A stretch of 64,000 nt of DNA, from positions 62,001 to 126,000 of the forward strand of contig JACKPW010000012.1 in assembly GCA_024233215.1 (NCBI GenBank). Reading direction: 5' to 3'. This stretch comes from Verrucomicrobiales bacterium (GTDB lineage: Bacteria; Verrucomicrobiota; Verrucomicrobiia; Limisphaerales; J093). Shown piece by piece: positions 25,591-34,919 of the stretch (position 1 is its first letter; every line of letters starts with the position of its first letter). A program made the translations under genes and the position numbers. The notes under the pieces were generated by a model that was given only the letters and a program-made list of their open reading frames with translations, had not been told where the DNA came from and searched no databases.

Positions 25591-25930
25591 GGAATAGCCA
25601 GCCGCTGGCCGGTTGGTGTTTCTTGACCGGCCGCCTGGCGGTTTGAAACGGCGTTTCCATGTGCTTGGCTTCTCGGCGCAGAGACTACAAACCCGGCGGT
25701 GGTCGTTCAACCACGGGAATGGGGGGAAGAGCCAGGAGATCGGCAATAGGAGATGGGGAATGGGGTCCAGTGGACCTGAACCCTGAAACCTGAACGCCGA
25801 ACACTGAACATCGAATGCCGAATCCCGAAAACCGAGCCCCGACGCTGGTACGGGACAGGCAGGATTCATGCGGGTCGGGGGCCGTGTCGTGCTCCCCAGC
25901 GGCTCACGCGCCAGCTGTTCACAAAACCGG
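25591..25930. other. 340-bp non-coding region with ten-unit 7-nt array
   Basis: No gene is seen. 25775-25844 is an array of ten 7-nt units without spacers: CCTGAAC, CCTGAAA, CCTGAAC, GCCGAAC, ACTGAAC, ATCGAAT, GCCGAAT, CCCGAAA, ACCGAGC, CCCGACG. The GAA core is conserved while flanking positions drift along the array. The rest of the gap is unremarkable. It separates the STAND remnant from the alcohol dehydrogenase gene on the same strand. Confidence 0.75.
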
Positions 25931-27151
25931 TCAGCCGCGATCCGGGGATAACGCCACGCGATAGAGCGTTTCGAAGTCGGCGGCCGTGACGGGACGCGGG
26001 TTGAAACCGGCGGTCCATTGAGCGGCGGCTTCGCCGGCCAGCGACGGGATGTCCTTCCCGCTGATGCCGCGACTGGCGAGGGAGGGTTCCAAGCCCCCGA
26101 GCCGCAGCAGGTCTTCCAGCCAACGGGCCAGGCGCTCGCCGGCGGTGGCGGGATCGCCGGGGTCAAGGAAATCGGGTTCGGCTTTCGTCGCGGGGGTGGG
26201 GCTCAGCGGGAGCTTCGCCTCCCCGGCGGTGGCGAGAAGGGAGTGATAGGCAAGCGCGGCGGCGGGGTCGACGGCATTGAACCGGACGACGTGCGGCAGC
26301 ATCAGGGCGACGGCTTCGCCGTGGGTGATGCCGTGGTGGGCGGTCAGGGGATTCGCTGCCGCATGAGCCGCGCCGAGCATGCTGTTCTCAATCGCTGTCC
26401 CGGCCCAGGCCGCTCCGAGCAGCATTTCACCGCGCGCCTCCAGGTCCTGCGGTTCTGCCAGGACGCGGGCGAAGGCCACGGACAAACACCGGAACGCCGC
26501 CTCGGAAAAGAGCTGTGACACCGGGTTGCGCGGCCGGGTGACGGCGGTTTCAACCGCATGCGCGACCGCGTCCAATCCCGTACAGAGCGCCACCCGGCCC
26601 GGCAGGGAAAGCGTCAGTTCCGGGTCCAGGATGGCCACGCGCGCCGCGGCTTTCGGGTCGAGACAGGCCATCTTCTGGTGGGTGACCGGATCGGTGATCA
26701 GGGCTGCGGACTGGCATTCGCTGCCGGTACCGGCGGTGGTCGGGATGGCGATGAGCGGGAGCATCGGCCGGGTCGCCTTCCCAACGCCACGGTAGTCCTG
26801 CATCCGACCGCCGTTGGTGAGGAGGAAATTGCAGCCCTTTGCGGTGTCCATTGCGCTGCCCCCGCCCAAGCCGATCAGGAGATCGGGTTGAAACTCCCGC
26901 GCCAGGGCCAGGCAGGCGTCCACACAGGCGGTGTCTGGATTCTCGCGAACCCCGTCGAAACAGTCGACCGCCTCGACTCCGGTCCCCAGCAACCCGGCTG
27001 CCCGGGCCGCATGACCGGCGGCCACGATGCCGCGATCCGTCACCATCAGCACCCGGCGAGCCCCCTGTTCCCGGGTGAGTTCGCCGAGCCGCGAGATCAC
27101 CCCGGTGCCGAAGAGCACCCGGGTGCGAAGCTGGAAATCGAATGTTGTCAT
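25931..27151 (-). CDS. Iron-containing alcohol dehydrogenase
   Basis: 406 residues from MTTFDFQLRTRVLFGTGV, the typical family start. LLIGLGGGSAMDTAKG (residues about 93-108) is the nucleotide-binding GGGS-D-K motif. IPTTAGTGSECQSAALITD follows. The metal ligands are visible as D and H in GLDAVAHAVE, then H in LGAAHAAANPL and H in HHGITHGEAV. The family oxidises alcohols or reduces aldehydes with NAD(P)H; the substrate is not readable. It is divergent from the ABC/FtsX pair (176 bp apart). Confidence 0.92.
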   Translation of the reverse strand: MTTFDFQLRTRVLFGTGVISRLGELTREQGARRVLMVTDRGIVAAGHAARAAGLLGTGVEAVDCFDGVRENPDTACVDACLALAREFQPDLLIGLGGGSAMDTAKGCNFLLTNGGRMQDYRGVGKATRPMLPLIAIPTTAGTGSECQSAALITDPVTHQKMACLDPKAAARVAILDPELTLSLPGRVALCTGLDAVAHAVETAVTRPRNPVSQLFSEAAFRCLSVAFARVLAEPQDLEARGEMLLGAAWAGTAIENSMLGAAHAAANPLTAHHGITHGEAVALMLPHVVRFNAVDPAAALAYHSLLATAGEAKLPLSPTPATKAEPDFLDPGDPATAGERLARWLEDLLRLGGLEPSLASRGISGKDIPSLAGEAAAQWTAGFNPRPVTAADFETLYRVALSPDRG

Positions 27152-27327
27152 GCCATTGGCGACACCCCGCCCGCGCCGCCCGCGACCCCGGACCCCGGCG
27201 GCGGGGAACCGGCCGCAACGGTAGCGCTTCGCCCCCGTCCTGCCAATGCGTTCCGGTCGACGCGCAGGCGATCTCGCAGTCGATCTCGCGCCTTTGCCTG
27301 TCGCGCTTCCCGGGTTATGCTGCCGGC

Positions 27328-28038
27328 ATGGCTGCGGGAGACTTGCTGCTTCGACTCGTGGATGTCACCAAACGCTACCCTGGCGCCGTGGGTGCCGAAG
27401 GACCGCCGGTGCTGGATCGCGTGGGGCTGGAACTCAAGGCGGGCGAAAGCCTGGCCGTGATGGGTCCGTCCGGTTGCGGCAAGACCACCCTCCTGAACTG
27501 CATCGGCACCCTGGACCAGCCGGATTCCGGGACACTGGAACTGGACGGCCGTGACCTCACCAGCCTGTCCACGGCCGAACTGGCCGAGGTGCGCAACCGT
27601 CAGATCGGCTTCGTCTTCCAACTGCACCATCTCCTGCCGCAATGCACCGTGTGGGAGAACGTCCTCCTCCCCACCCTGGCCTCGCAGAACGAGGTCCTGC
27701 GCGACGGCGCCCCCGACCGCGCGCAACGATTGCTCAAGCGCGTTGGGCTCGAACCTCGTTTGAAGCATCGTCCCGGCCAGTTGTCCGGAGGCGAACGTCA
27801 GCGGGTCGCGGTGGTTCGGGCCTTGATCAACGAACCCCAGCTCCTGCTGGCGGACGAACCCACCGGGGCGCTCGACCACGCCTCGGCCGAACAGCTCGCG
27901 CAACTGCTGGTCGAGTTGAACCACGAAACCGGCATCACGCTGATCGTGGTGACGCATTCCATGGAACTGGCCGGCCGGATGGAACGCGTCATGACCCTGC
28001 GCGATGGCCGGTTGAACCCCGCGGAAACCACGCCATGA
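27328..28038 (+). CDS. ABC ATPase, LolD/MacB type
   Basis: 236 residues from MAAGDLLLRLVDVTKRYPG. Walker A is GPSGCGKTT, the Q-loop is FVFQLHHLLPQ, the signature is LSGGERQR, Walker B is LLLADEPTGALD, and the switch is VVTHS. The F-Q-x-H-LLP pattern is characteristic of LolD/FtsE-type ATPases that serve FtsX-fold permeases. The permease gene begins inside the stop codon (ATGA at 28035-28038), so the two are translationally coupled. The role could be lipoprotein release or other envelope mechanotransmission. Confidence 0.9.
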   Translation: MAAGDLLLRLVDVTKRYPGAVGAEGPPVLDRVGLELKAGESLAVMGPSGCGKTTLLNCIGTLDQPDSGTLELDGRDLTSLSTAELAEVRNRQIGFVFQLHHLLPQCTVWENVLLPTLASQNEVLRDGAPDRAQRLLKRVGLEPRLKHRPGQLSGGERQRVAVVRALINEPQLLLADEPTGALDHASAEQLAQLLVELNHETGITLIVVTHSMELAGRMERVMTLRDGRLNPAETTP

Positions 28039-31000
28039 ACCGCCGGAGACTGGTCTGGCGCAGCGTCGTCTTCCACGCGCGTTCCCATCTGGGAACGCTG
28101 CTCGGTGCGGCCGTCGGGGCTGCCGTGCTCGTGGGGGCCCTGGTGGTGGGCGACTCCGTCCGCGGCAGCCTGCAGGACCTGGCGCTGCTTCGGCTCGGCA
28201 AGGTGGAGGCGGCCGTGGCCAGCGGGGACCGTTTGTTTCGCGACTCGCTGGCGGTGCGGATGCAGGCGATGCTCCAGCCCTCCGGCGTCAATCGACAGGG
28301 ACAACCCGGGCTCGCCTGCGCCCTGGCGGTGCCGGCGACGGCGGTGAGTCGCGGGGGAGAGGCGCGCGCCAACCAGGTTTCCCTTCACGGCGTGCAACCC
28401 CACTTCTGGCAGCTCGGCCCCGGCACCGCCGCTCCCCTGGTGATTCCGTCCGACGCCGTGGCCATCAATCAACCCCTGGCCCGGCAGTTGGGGGCGGAGG
28501 TCGGCGACGAAATCCTGTTCCGCGTGGCGAAGCCTTCCGATCTCTCGCGGGACGCCCCGTTGACCCCGGATGAGGACACCACCGTGTCCCTGCGGTTGAA
28601 GGTGTCGACGATTGTCAGCGACGACGCGTTTGGCCGGTTCTCCCTTCAGGGCGGGCAGCTGGCGCCGTTGAACGCGTTCGTGTCGCTGACCACCCTGCAG
28701 TCGCGCATCGGGGTGCCGGGTCGCGCCAATCTGCTGCTCATTCCCGAGACGGCCCTGCCGGCGACGGCCGGAGTGGTGACCCCGGTGCAGCAATTCGGTG
28801 CCGATCTCAGCCTGAAACGTGCCGAAGCCATCCTGCGCCAGCGGTTTCAACTGGCCGATGCCCAGCTCGAATGGCGGGACCGGCCAAAGGTCGGAGCGCT
28901 CGACCTGATCAGTCCGCGGGTCTTCCTCGATGACGCAGTGGGCGAGGCATTCTTCGGCCCGGTGGACACCAACAACGCGCTGGGCCTCGTCAATCTCGGA
29001 TCCTTCCGGCGGAATCTGGCGGGACTCCGTGCCACCGGGGTTCTGACCTACTTCGTCAACGAACTCCGTCTCGGCGACCACGCCACGCCTTACTCCATGG
29101 TCACCGCCGCCGATCCGCCGGTGTTACCCCGCAAGCTCAACGACGACGAAATCCTCATCAGCCAGTGGCTGGCCGACGATCTCGGTGCCCGCGTCGGCGA
29201 CTTGTTGACGCTCCGGTTCTATGTGGTGGGCGCATCGCGAAAGCTGGAGGAACGCACGGCCTCGTTCACGGTGCGGGACGTGATTCCGATGAACTCCCCG
29301 GCGTTGGACCCCGGCCTGATGCCGGATTTCCCCGGGATGACGGAGGCGGAAAACTGCCGGGACTGGGACACGGGACTGCCCATCGACACGGCGGCGATCC
29401 GGGACCAGGACGAGGCGTACTGGGACGAGTATCGTGGCACCCCGAAGGCGTTCATCACCCTGGCTGCCGGGCAGAAGCTGTGGGCCAACCGGTTTGGGAA
29501 CCTCACGGCGGTGCGCCTCCAACCGGAGAGGCCCTCGGCGGGGAATGCGGCCTATTCACGTCAGCTTCTGGCCGGCCGGCGGAACTTGCTCGAGACCACC
29601 CTCAGCCGGGCGCTCAATCCGGCCGACTTCGGCCTGTCGCTGCAGCCGGTGCGCGAACGGGCCCTGGCGGCGAGCCACGGCGCCCAGGATTTCGGGCAGC
29701 TCTTCCTGGGATTCAGCTTCTTCCTCATCGCCGCCGCACTGCTGTTGATGTCCCTGCTGTTCCAATTCGCCATGGAACAGCGTGCCGCCGAAGTGGGAAC
29801 CCTGCTGGCCGTGGGCTTTCGACCGGGACAAGTGCGACGGTTGCTGGTGGGGGAAGGGGCCGCCATTGCCGCGCTCGGCACCGTCCTCGGGATCTGGGCG
29901 GGGACCGCCTATGCCCAGGGTATGGTGCACGGGCTTTCGTCGATCTGGCGGGACGCGGTGGGAGGCACCCCGCTGGGGTATCACCTGAACGACGGCACCC
30001 TCGCCATCGGCGGCGCGGCGGCGTGGATTGTGGCCGTGCTGACCCTGTGGTGGGCACTGCGCCGCCAGGCCGCCCGGCCGGCCCGGGAACTGCTGAACGA
30101 AGGGAACACGGCGTTCGATTTCGAGGATGGCTTGAGAGTCAGCCGGTCGGGGCACGTGCGCCCCAAACGCCGCTGGTCGGGCGTGGTGACCGTGCTGGCG
30201 TTCCTCGGCGCCCTGGGCTCCGCCGGCAGCGCCTTCTTCGCCGGGGACAACGCCGCCGCCGGGGCGTTTTTCGGCGCGGGCGCCCTGTTGTTGATTGCAG
30301 GTCTGGCGGGCGCCACCGCCGGACTCCAGCGGCTCGGACGTTCCGACCGGGCGAGCCGGCTTTCCCTGGGTGCGCTCGGGCTCCGCGGGTTGACGCGCCG
30401 CCGGCGTCGCAGTGTCGCCACGATGGCCCTGCTGGCCAGTGCAACCTTCCTCATCGCCTCGATTGGCGTGTTCCGGTTGGAAATGCCGGATGATGTTTCC
30501 CGCCGCGATTCCGGCACCGGCGGTTTCTCCCTGGTGGGGTCTGCCACGCAGCCCGTGTTGTACGACCTGACCAGCCAGGAAGCCTGCGACCGCTACGCCC
30601 TGGCCGACGACCTCTGGGAACAGGCGGGCGTCGTCTCCTTCCGGGTCCGTGACGGCGAGGAGGCCAGTTGCCTCAACCTGAACCGCGCGCAAACCCCGCG
30701 TGTGCTGGGCGTGAAACCGGAGGAACTCGCCGGGCGCCGCGCGTTTCGTTTCGCTCAGTTGATGAAGGGTCTCCCGCGCAGCCTCGGCTGGGAGGCGCTC
30801 GATCGGGTCCGCTGTGCCGAAAACGGCCTGACACTGGAGGCCGACGAAGTGCCGGTCATCGGCGACGCGGCCTCCATCAAGTACGCCCTCGGCAACCGGG
30901 TGGGTGGCACGCTCGATTACCGCGACAATCGCGGGCGGGTGTTCAAGCTGCGGATCGTCGGGGCGGTCGCAAACTCGATTCTCCAGGGCAACCTCATCAT

Positions 31001-31562
31001 GGCAGAGTCGGAATTTGTACAGCGATTTCCCGACGACGCGGGCTATCGCTGGTTCCTGATCGATGCCCCCGCCACGCGCCGGGAGGCGTTGGCCAGGGAA
31101 CTCACGCGATCCCTCGGCGACCTCGGTTTCGAAGTTACCCAGGCGGCCTCCCGACTGGCGGCATTCAATGCCGTGCAGAACACCTATCTGGGGACTTTTC
31201 AGGTGCTGGGGGGGCTGGGCCTGTTGCTGGGCAGCTTCGGCTTGGGGGCGGTGGTTCTGCGCAATGTGCTCGAACGCCGCTCCGAACTGGCGCTCATGCA
31301 GGCGCTCGGGTTCCTTCCGGCGGCCCTGCGTCAACTGGTCCTGCGCGAGCATCTCCTGCTGCTGGGTGGGGGGCTCGGGATCGGCGTGGTGGCGGCCACC
31401 ATCGCGGTGCTGCCCACCGTGCTGCTCACGGGACTGCCGGTGCCGTGGTGGTCGTTGGGGGCGACGCTGCTGGCGGTGCTGCTCAACGGGGCACTCTGGA
31501 CCTGGCTGGCCACCCTGGCCGCGCTTCGCGGGGGTTTGCTCACGGCACTGCGCAATGATTGA
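28035..31562 (+). CDS. Large FtsX-fold ABC permease
   Basis: 1175 residues from MNRRRLVWRSVVFHARSHLG. An N-terminal membrane segment at about 18-40 (GTLLGAAVGAAVLVGALVVG) is followed by a long periplasmic MacB-type region (about 45-545). The first FtsX permease unit is at about 550-680 (FLIAAALLLMSLLFQFAMEQ, then EVGTLLAVGF). Two more spans follow near 725-760, then a second large extracytoplasmic region. The last FtsX unit is at about 1050-1170 (ELALMQALGFLPAALRQLV). This double-FtsX layout resembles the large lipoprotein- or lipid-export permeases (YbbP-like). The partner is the ATPase immediately upstream. Confidence 0.88.
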   Translation: MNRRRLVWRSVVFHARSHLGTLLGAAVGAAVLVGALVVGDSVRGSLQDLALLRLGKVEAAVASGDRLFRDSLAVRMQAMLQPSGVNRQGQPGLACALAVPATAVSRGGEARANQVSLHGVQPHFWQLGPGTAAPLVIPSDAVAINQPLARQLGAEVGDEILFRVAKPSDLSRDAPLTPDEDTTVSLRLKVSTIVSDDAFGRFSLQGGQLAPLNAFVSLTTLQSRIGVPGRANLLLIPETALPATAGVVTPVQQFGADLSLKRAEAILRQRFQLADAQLEWRDRPKVGALDLISPRVFLDDAVGEAFFGPVDTNNALGLVNLGSFRRNLAGLRATGVLTYFVNELRLGDHATPYSMVTAADPPVLPRKLNDDEILISQWLADDLGARVGDLLTLRFYVVGASRKLEERTASFTVRDVIPMNSPALDPGLMPDFPGMTEAENCRDWDTGLPIDTAAIRDQDEAYWDEYRGTPKAFITLAAGQKLWANRFGNLTAVRLQPERPSAGNAAYSRQLLAGRRNLLETTLSRALNPADFGLSLQPVRERALAASHGAQDFGQLFLGFSFFLIAAALLLMSLLFQFAMEQRAAEVGTLLAVGFRPGQVRRLLVGEGAAIAALGTVLGIWAGTAYAQGMVHGLSSIWRDAVGGTPLGYHLNDGTLAIGGAAAWIVAVLTLWWALRRQAARPARELLNEGNTAFDFEDGLRVSRSGHVRPKRRWSGVVTVLAFLGALGSAGSAFFAGDNAAAGAFFGAGALLLIAGLAGATAGLQRLGRSDRASRLSLGALGLRGLTRRRRRSVATMALLASATFLIASIGVFRLEMPDDVSRRDSGTGGFSLVGSATQPVLYDLTSQEACDRYALADDLWEQAGVVSFRVRDGEEASCLNLNRAQTPRVLGVKPEELAGRRAFRFAQLMKGLPRSLGWEALDRVRCAENGLTLEADEVPVIGDAASIKYALGNRVGGTLDYRDNRGRVFKLRIVGAVANSILQGNLIMAESEFVQRFPDDAGYRWFLIDAPATRREALARELTRSLGDLGFEVTQAASRLAAFNAVQNTYLGTFQVLGGLGLLLGSFGLGAVVLRNVLERRSELALMQALGFLPAALRQLVLREHLLLLGGGLGIGVVAATIAVLPTVLLTGLPVPWWSLGATLLAVLLNGALWTWLATLAALRGGLLTALRND

Positions 31563-31622
31563 CCCATCTCCAGACTCGCCTGCGTCCCGTTGACGGGCTT
31601 ATTACCGGGCACGACAATCGTC

Positions 31623-32384
31623 ATGGGCCATCAGGAAACCTATCGCCACAACGACGCCTACGCCGGCTTTCTGGCCACGCAGGACGACGGCTTTTTCGCG
31701 AAATACGCGGAGACCCTGCAACCTGCGCGCCCGGGCGCCCGCGTGCTGGACGTGGGTTGCGGCGTGGGACAGGTGGTGCGACGCTGGCAGGCGGCGGGCT
31801 GTGACGCCCACGGGGTGGAGGTCTCCGAACCCTCGGTGGAACGGGCGCGGGCAGCGGGGCTGAACTGCGTGACCTACGACGGACGGCACCTGCCCTTTCC
31901 CGACGGCCATTTCGCCGCCGCCGGGGCGTTGAATGTCCTCGAGCATGTCGAGGATCCCGAGGCGTTCATTCCCGAACTGGTCCGGGTCGTGGAACCGGGC
32001 GGACGCGTCGTGATCTCCAGTCCCAACTTCTTTCGCGTGCTGGGCTGGCAGGATTACCACCACTCCATGCGCGGTCTGCGAAACAAATGGCGCAATCTGC
32101 GTCGCCTGCTCGCCAAGCGCCGTCAGCGAAAGACGGCGCCGGATGCCGTGCGGTTCGACCGGATGGAACCCGTCTTCAAGGAGCCCTTTGAGCCGGATGA
32201 CGATGCCATCATCGCCACGAACGCCCCGGAGATTGGTTTCTTTTTGGAACGCGCGGGATGCGTTGTGGAGCGGATGGAATGCACGGATCGCCACGTGGCG
32301 GGCCTGGTGGACTGGGGCCTGAATCTCACGCCGTTGCGACACGGGATGTTCAATGCTTTTGTGGTGGCCCGGAAAGGGCGGTGA
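31623..32384 (+). CDS. SAM-dependent methyltransferase (class I)
   Basis: 253 residues from MGHQETYRHNDAYAGFLA. ARVLDVGCGVGQVVRRW is motif I, GVEVSEPSVERARAAG is motif II, and LPFPDGHFAAAGALNVLEHV and LVRVVEPGGRVVISSPNFF are the motif IV-V region. The insert rich in R/K (RGLRNKWRNLRRLLAKRRQR) is distinctive. The substrate is unknown. It starts 60 bp after the FtsX gene. A TTG at 31590 could extend it by 11 residues, but the ATG at 31623 gives the better fit. Confidence 0.85.
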   Translation: MGHQETYRHNDAYAGFLATQDDGFFAKYAETLQPARPGARVLDVGCGVGQVVRRWQAAGCDAHGVEVSEPSVERARAAGLNCVTYDGRHLPFPDGHFAAAGALNVLEHVEDPEAFIPELVRVVEPGGRVVISSPNFFRVLGWQDYHHSMRGLRNKWRNLRRLLAKRRQRKTAPDAVRFDRMEPVFKEPFEPDDDAIIATNAPEIGFFLERAGCVVERMECTDRHVAGLVDWGLNLTPLRHGMFNAFVVARKGR

Positions 32385-32405
32385 GAATCGGGGTGAAAAT
32401 AGGGG

Positions 32406-32434
32406 TTGCGCGAAGGCGGGGTTGCGCTTAGATA
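32406..32434 (+). promoter_or_regulatory. Candidate sigma-70 promoter for rho
   Basis: TTGCGC at 32406-32411, a 17-bp spacer, then TAGATA at 32429-32434. This predicts a leader of about 115 nt before the rho ATG. The spacing is ideal; the -35 matches TTGACA at 4 of 6 positions and the -10 matches TATAAT at 3 of 6. Confidence 0.45.
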
Positions 32435-32523
32435 ACAGGCGTCTTTGGACCAACCAGCGATGCCTTTTCGGTTCGTCGAACCTCTTCGGCTGCTGGTTTT
32501 CCCGATTACTCATGGATCGTTCA

Positions 32524-32541
32524 TCGCACCCTTCGGTGCGA
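32524..32541 (+). promoter_or_regulatory. Hairpin in rho leader next to start codon
   Basis: TCGCACC / CTTC loop / GGTGCGA gives a perfect 7-bp stem ending 15 nt before the rho ATG, in the position of a ribosome-binding site. A second palindrome, GGTTCGTCGAACC, is at 32470-32482. Rho genes are often autoregulated through their leader; a role here is inference. Confidence 0.4.
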
Positions 32542-32556
32542 CGCCATCAAGCAATT

Positions 32557-33822
32557 ATGAGTTCGCGCAAGCGACACAAGAACAGGAGTGGCGGCAATCG
32601 CGGCCACAACCGCAATCAAGGTCACGGCCACAACCAGGGGCAGGGGCAGGGGCAGGGCGGCAATGGTCCGTCGTCCCCGGACAACGGAGGCCGCAAGGCT
32701 CCGCGGGTGGACATGGTCCTGCCGGACTTCGGCGAGGGTTACCTCGAGATTTCCGACAAGGGCTTCGGCTTTCTCCGCACCCCGGAGGCCCATTTCCATC
32801 CGAAGCCGGCGGATGTCTTCGTGACTCCGGACACCATCAAGCGCTGTTTCCTGCGCGAAGGGTGTCTCGTGAAATGCACGCTGCAACCGCCCCATCGCGG
32901 CACCAGCCCGCAGTGCAAGGAGGTCCTGGAAGTGAACCGGATGGTCTTTCAGGACTACACCAACTCGATGCGGTTCGAGAACCTCACGACCATCGATCCC
33001 ATCGAGAAGTTCCGGTTGGAAACCGCCCCGGAGTTGATCGAGTCCCGGCTCATCGATCTGGTCACGCCGATCGGCAAGGGCACGCGCGGTTTGATCGTGG
33101 CCCCGCCGCGCACCGGCAAGACCACGATCCTCAAGCAGATCGCCAATGCCGTCACCACGAACCACCCCGACGTGCACGTGCTGGTGTTGCTCATCGACGA
33201 ACGTCCGGAGGAAGTCACTGACTTTCAGCGCTCGGTGCAGGCCGAGGTGGTGGCCTCCTCGAACGATCAGGATCTCGAAACCCACGTCCGCCTGTCGCGG
33301 TTCATGGTCGAACGCTGCCGCCGGATGGTGGAGGCCGGCAAGGACGTCCTCGTCCTGCTGGACTCGATCACCCGCGTGGCCCGCGCCTACAACAGCGTGC
33401 ACGGCGGAAGCGGTCGTACCATGACCGGTGGCGTGGACGCCCGCGCCTTGGAAATCCCGCGGAAGATCTTCGCCGCCGCCCGCAAGACCGAGGAGGCCGG
33501 TTCGCTCACCATCGTGGCAACCGCCCTGGTCGACACCGGCAGCCGCATGGATGAACTGATTTTCCAGGAGTTCAAGGGCACCGGTAACATGGAACTCGTG
33601 CTGGACCGGAAACTCTCCGACCGCCGCCTCTTCCCCGCGCTCGACATTCCCAAGAGCGGTACCCGCAAGGAGGAGAAACTGTTCCCGGCGGATCAGATCG
33701 AGGCCATCCGCAAGCTCCGGCGCATGATGGTGGACCTCAACCCGGTCGAGGCCATGGAGACCCTGCAGAACGCGCTGCGGAAGTACAAGACCAACGCGGA
33801 ACTGCTGTCCAAGCTCATCTGA
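32557..33822 (+). CDS. rho: Transcription termination factor Rho
   Basis: 421 residues from MSSRKRHKNRSGGNRG. A basic, Gln/Gly/His-rich low-complexity N-terminus (about 5-45, including GQGQGQGG) replaces the usual Rho-N helix bundle. A cold-shock-like RNA-binding domain follows (LEISDKGFGFLRTPEAHFHP, about 60-130). The RecA-type ATPase core has Walker A APPRTGKTT, Walker B VLVLLIDERPEE, the arginine-containing SFMVERCRR helix, LLDSITRVARAYN and the R-loop GGVDARAL. DNA for the low-complexity stretch holds (CAGGGG)3CAGGG at 32635-32657, which encodes GQ repeats and would vary in frame. Rho terminates transcription at untranslated RNA. Confidence 0.96.
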   Translation: MSSRKRHKNRSGGNRGHNRNQGHGHNQGQGQGQGGNGPSSPDNGGRKAPRVDMVLPDFGEGYLEISDKGFGFLRTPEAHFHPKPADVFVTPDTIKRCFLREGCLVKCTLQPPHRGTSPQCKEVLEVNRMVFQDYTNSMRFENLTTIDPIEKFRLETAPELIESRLIDLVTPIGKGTRGLIVAPPRTGKTTILKQIANAVTTNHPDVHVLVLLIDERPEEVTDFQRSVQAEVVASSNDQDLETHVRLSRFMVERCRRMVEAGKDVLVLLDSITRVARAYNSVHGGSGRTMTGGVDARALEIPRKIFAAARKTEEAGSLTIVATALVDTGSRMDELIFQEFKGTGNMELVLDRKLSDRRLFPALDIPKSGTRKEEKLFPADQIEAIRKLRRMMVDLNPVEAMETLQNALRKYKTNAELLSKLI

Positions 33823-33839
33823 ACCGGCCTGCTCCGGCC

Positions 33840-34919
33840 ATGACCCGGCCGCGATCGAGCCCCCGTTCGTCAGCTGCCACCCGCCCCACGGGGAGGGTGA
33901 CATCATCTCCGGAACGCGCCACGCGCCCGCCGCTCGAACGGATGCTCCGGATTCACCAGGCCATCCAGGCCGGGGGCTTTCCCAATGCGGAGACCCTCGC
34001 CCGGGACCTGGAAGTCAGCACCAAGTCGGTCCGACGCGACCTCGAATTCATGCGCGACCGGCTCGGGCTTCCCTTGAGCTATGACGAACGGCGCTGGGGC
34101 TACCATTACACCGAGGACGTCGGGGCCTTCCCCGCCCTGCAGATCTCCGAAGGGGAACTGTTCGCGCTGCTCGTGGCGGAGAAGGCCATCCAGCAGTACC
34201 GCGGCACCAACTTCGAGGAACCGCTGACCAGCGCCCTGCGCAAGATGTCCGCCGGCCTGCCCGACACCGTCTCCGTGCATTGGGCCGACTGGGACCGGAC
34301 GATCTCCTTTCGCACCAGCGCCGAGCCGATCCTGAACCTCGAGATCTTTGACGCTGTGGCCCGTGCGGTGGCCGATCGCAGATCCCTGCGCATCCAGTAC
34401 CGCAAGCCCGGGAGCGCGGCCTCGGAAACCCGCGAAATTGATCCCTGGCACCTCGCCAACATCAACGGCGAATGGTACCTCTTCGCCCACGACCACCTGC
34501 GCAAGGCCGTTCGCACCTTCGTTCCCGCGCGCATCCAGTCGGTGGAACCCACGGGCCGGACCTTCACCCCACCGGCCCGGTTCTCCGTGGATCGGGAGTT
34601 GCGGGACAGTTTCGGGGTCCATTCCGCTCAGGGCGACTTTGATGTGGCCATCCGGTTCAGCCCGCGGACCGCAGATTACATCCGGGAAAAGCGCTGGCAT
34701 GCCTCCCAACGGTTGATCGAACACGAGGACGGCGGGGTGGAATTGCAGATGCGGCTCTCCAGTCTCGTCGAGGTCCAACGCTGGATTCTCGGCTGGGGCG
34801 GCGACGCCGTTGCCCTCCGCCCGCCGGAACTGGTGCTAAACATCTCTGCCGCGGCCCGCCGTTTGCTCAGAAGCCAGCACCCCAACACACCGAAGCCCCG
34901 CAACCGTCCACCCCGATGA
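33840..34919 (+). CDS. WYL-domain HTH transcriptional regulator
   Basis: 359 residues. The N-terminal Arg/Pro/Ser-rich extension (about 1-30) is probably unstructured; an internal start at MLRIHQAIQ (residue 35) would remove it. A DeoR-type winged helix follows at about 35-95 (NAETLARDLEVSTKSVRRDL). The WYL domain lies at about 175-260 (DPWHLANINGEWYLFAHDHL, with IQYRKPG before it), followed by the C-terminal WCX region (EVQRWILGWGGDAVALRPPEL). WYL proteins bind ligands and regulate diverse pathways. It starts 17 bp after rho and overlaps the next gene (ATGA), so these are co-transcribed. Confidence 0.88.
   Translation: MTRPRSSPRSSAATRPTGRVTSSPERATRPPLERMLRIHQAIQAGGFPNAETLARDLEVSTKSVRRDLEFMRDRLGLPLSYDERRWGYHYTEDVGAFPALQISEGELFALLVAEKAIQQYRGTNFEEPLTSALRKMSAGLPDTVSVHWADWDRTISFRTSAEPILNLEIFDAVARAVADRRSLRIQYRKPGSAASETREIDPWHLANINGEWYLFAHDHLRKAVRTFVPARIQSVEPTGRTFTPPARFSVDRELRDSFGVHSAQGDFDVAIRFSPRTADYIREKRWHASQRLIEHEDGGVELQMRLSSLVEVQRWILGWGGDAVALRPPELVLNISAAARRLLRSQHPNTPKPRNRPPR

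Noticed and set aside
25775..25844. Possible CRISPR array
   Set aside because: Units are 7 nt without spacers and no cas genes are near; this is a short-period array.
32635..32657. (CAGGGG)n in rho as a phase-variation site
   Set aside because: The unit is 6 nt, so changes stay in frame; it can only vary the low-complexity tail.
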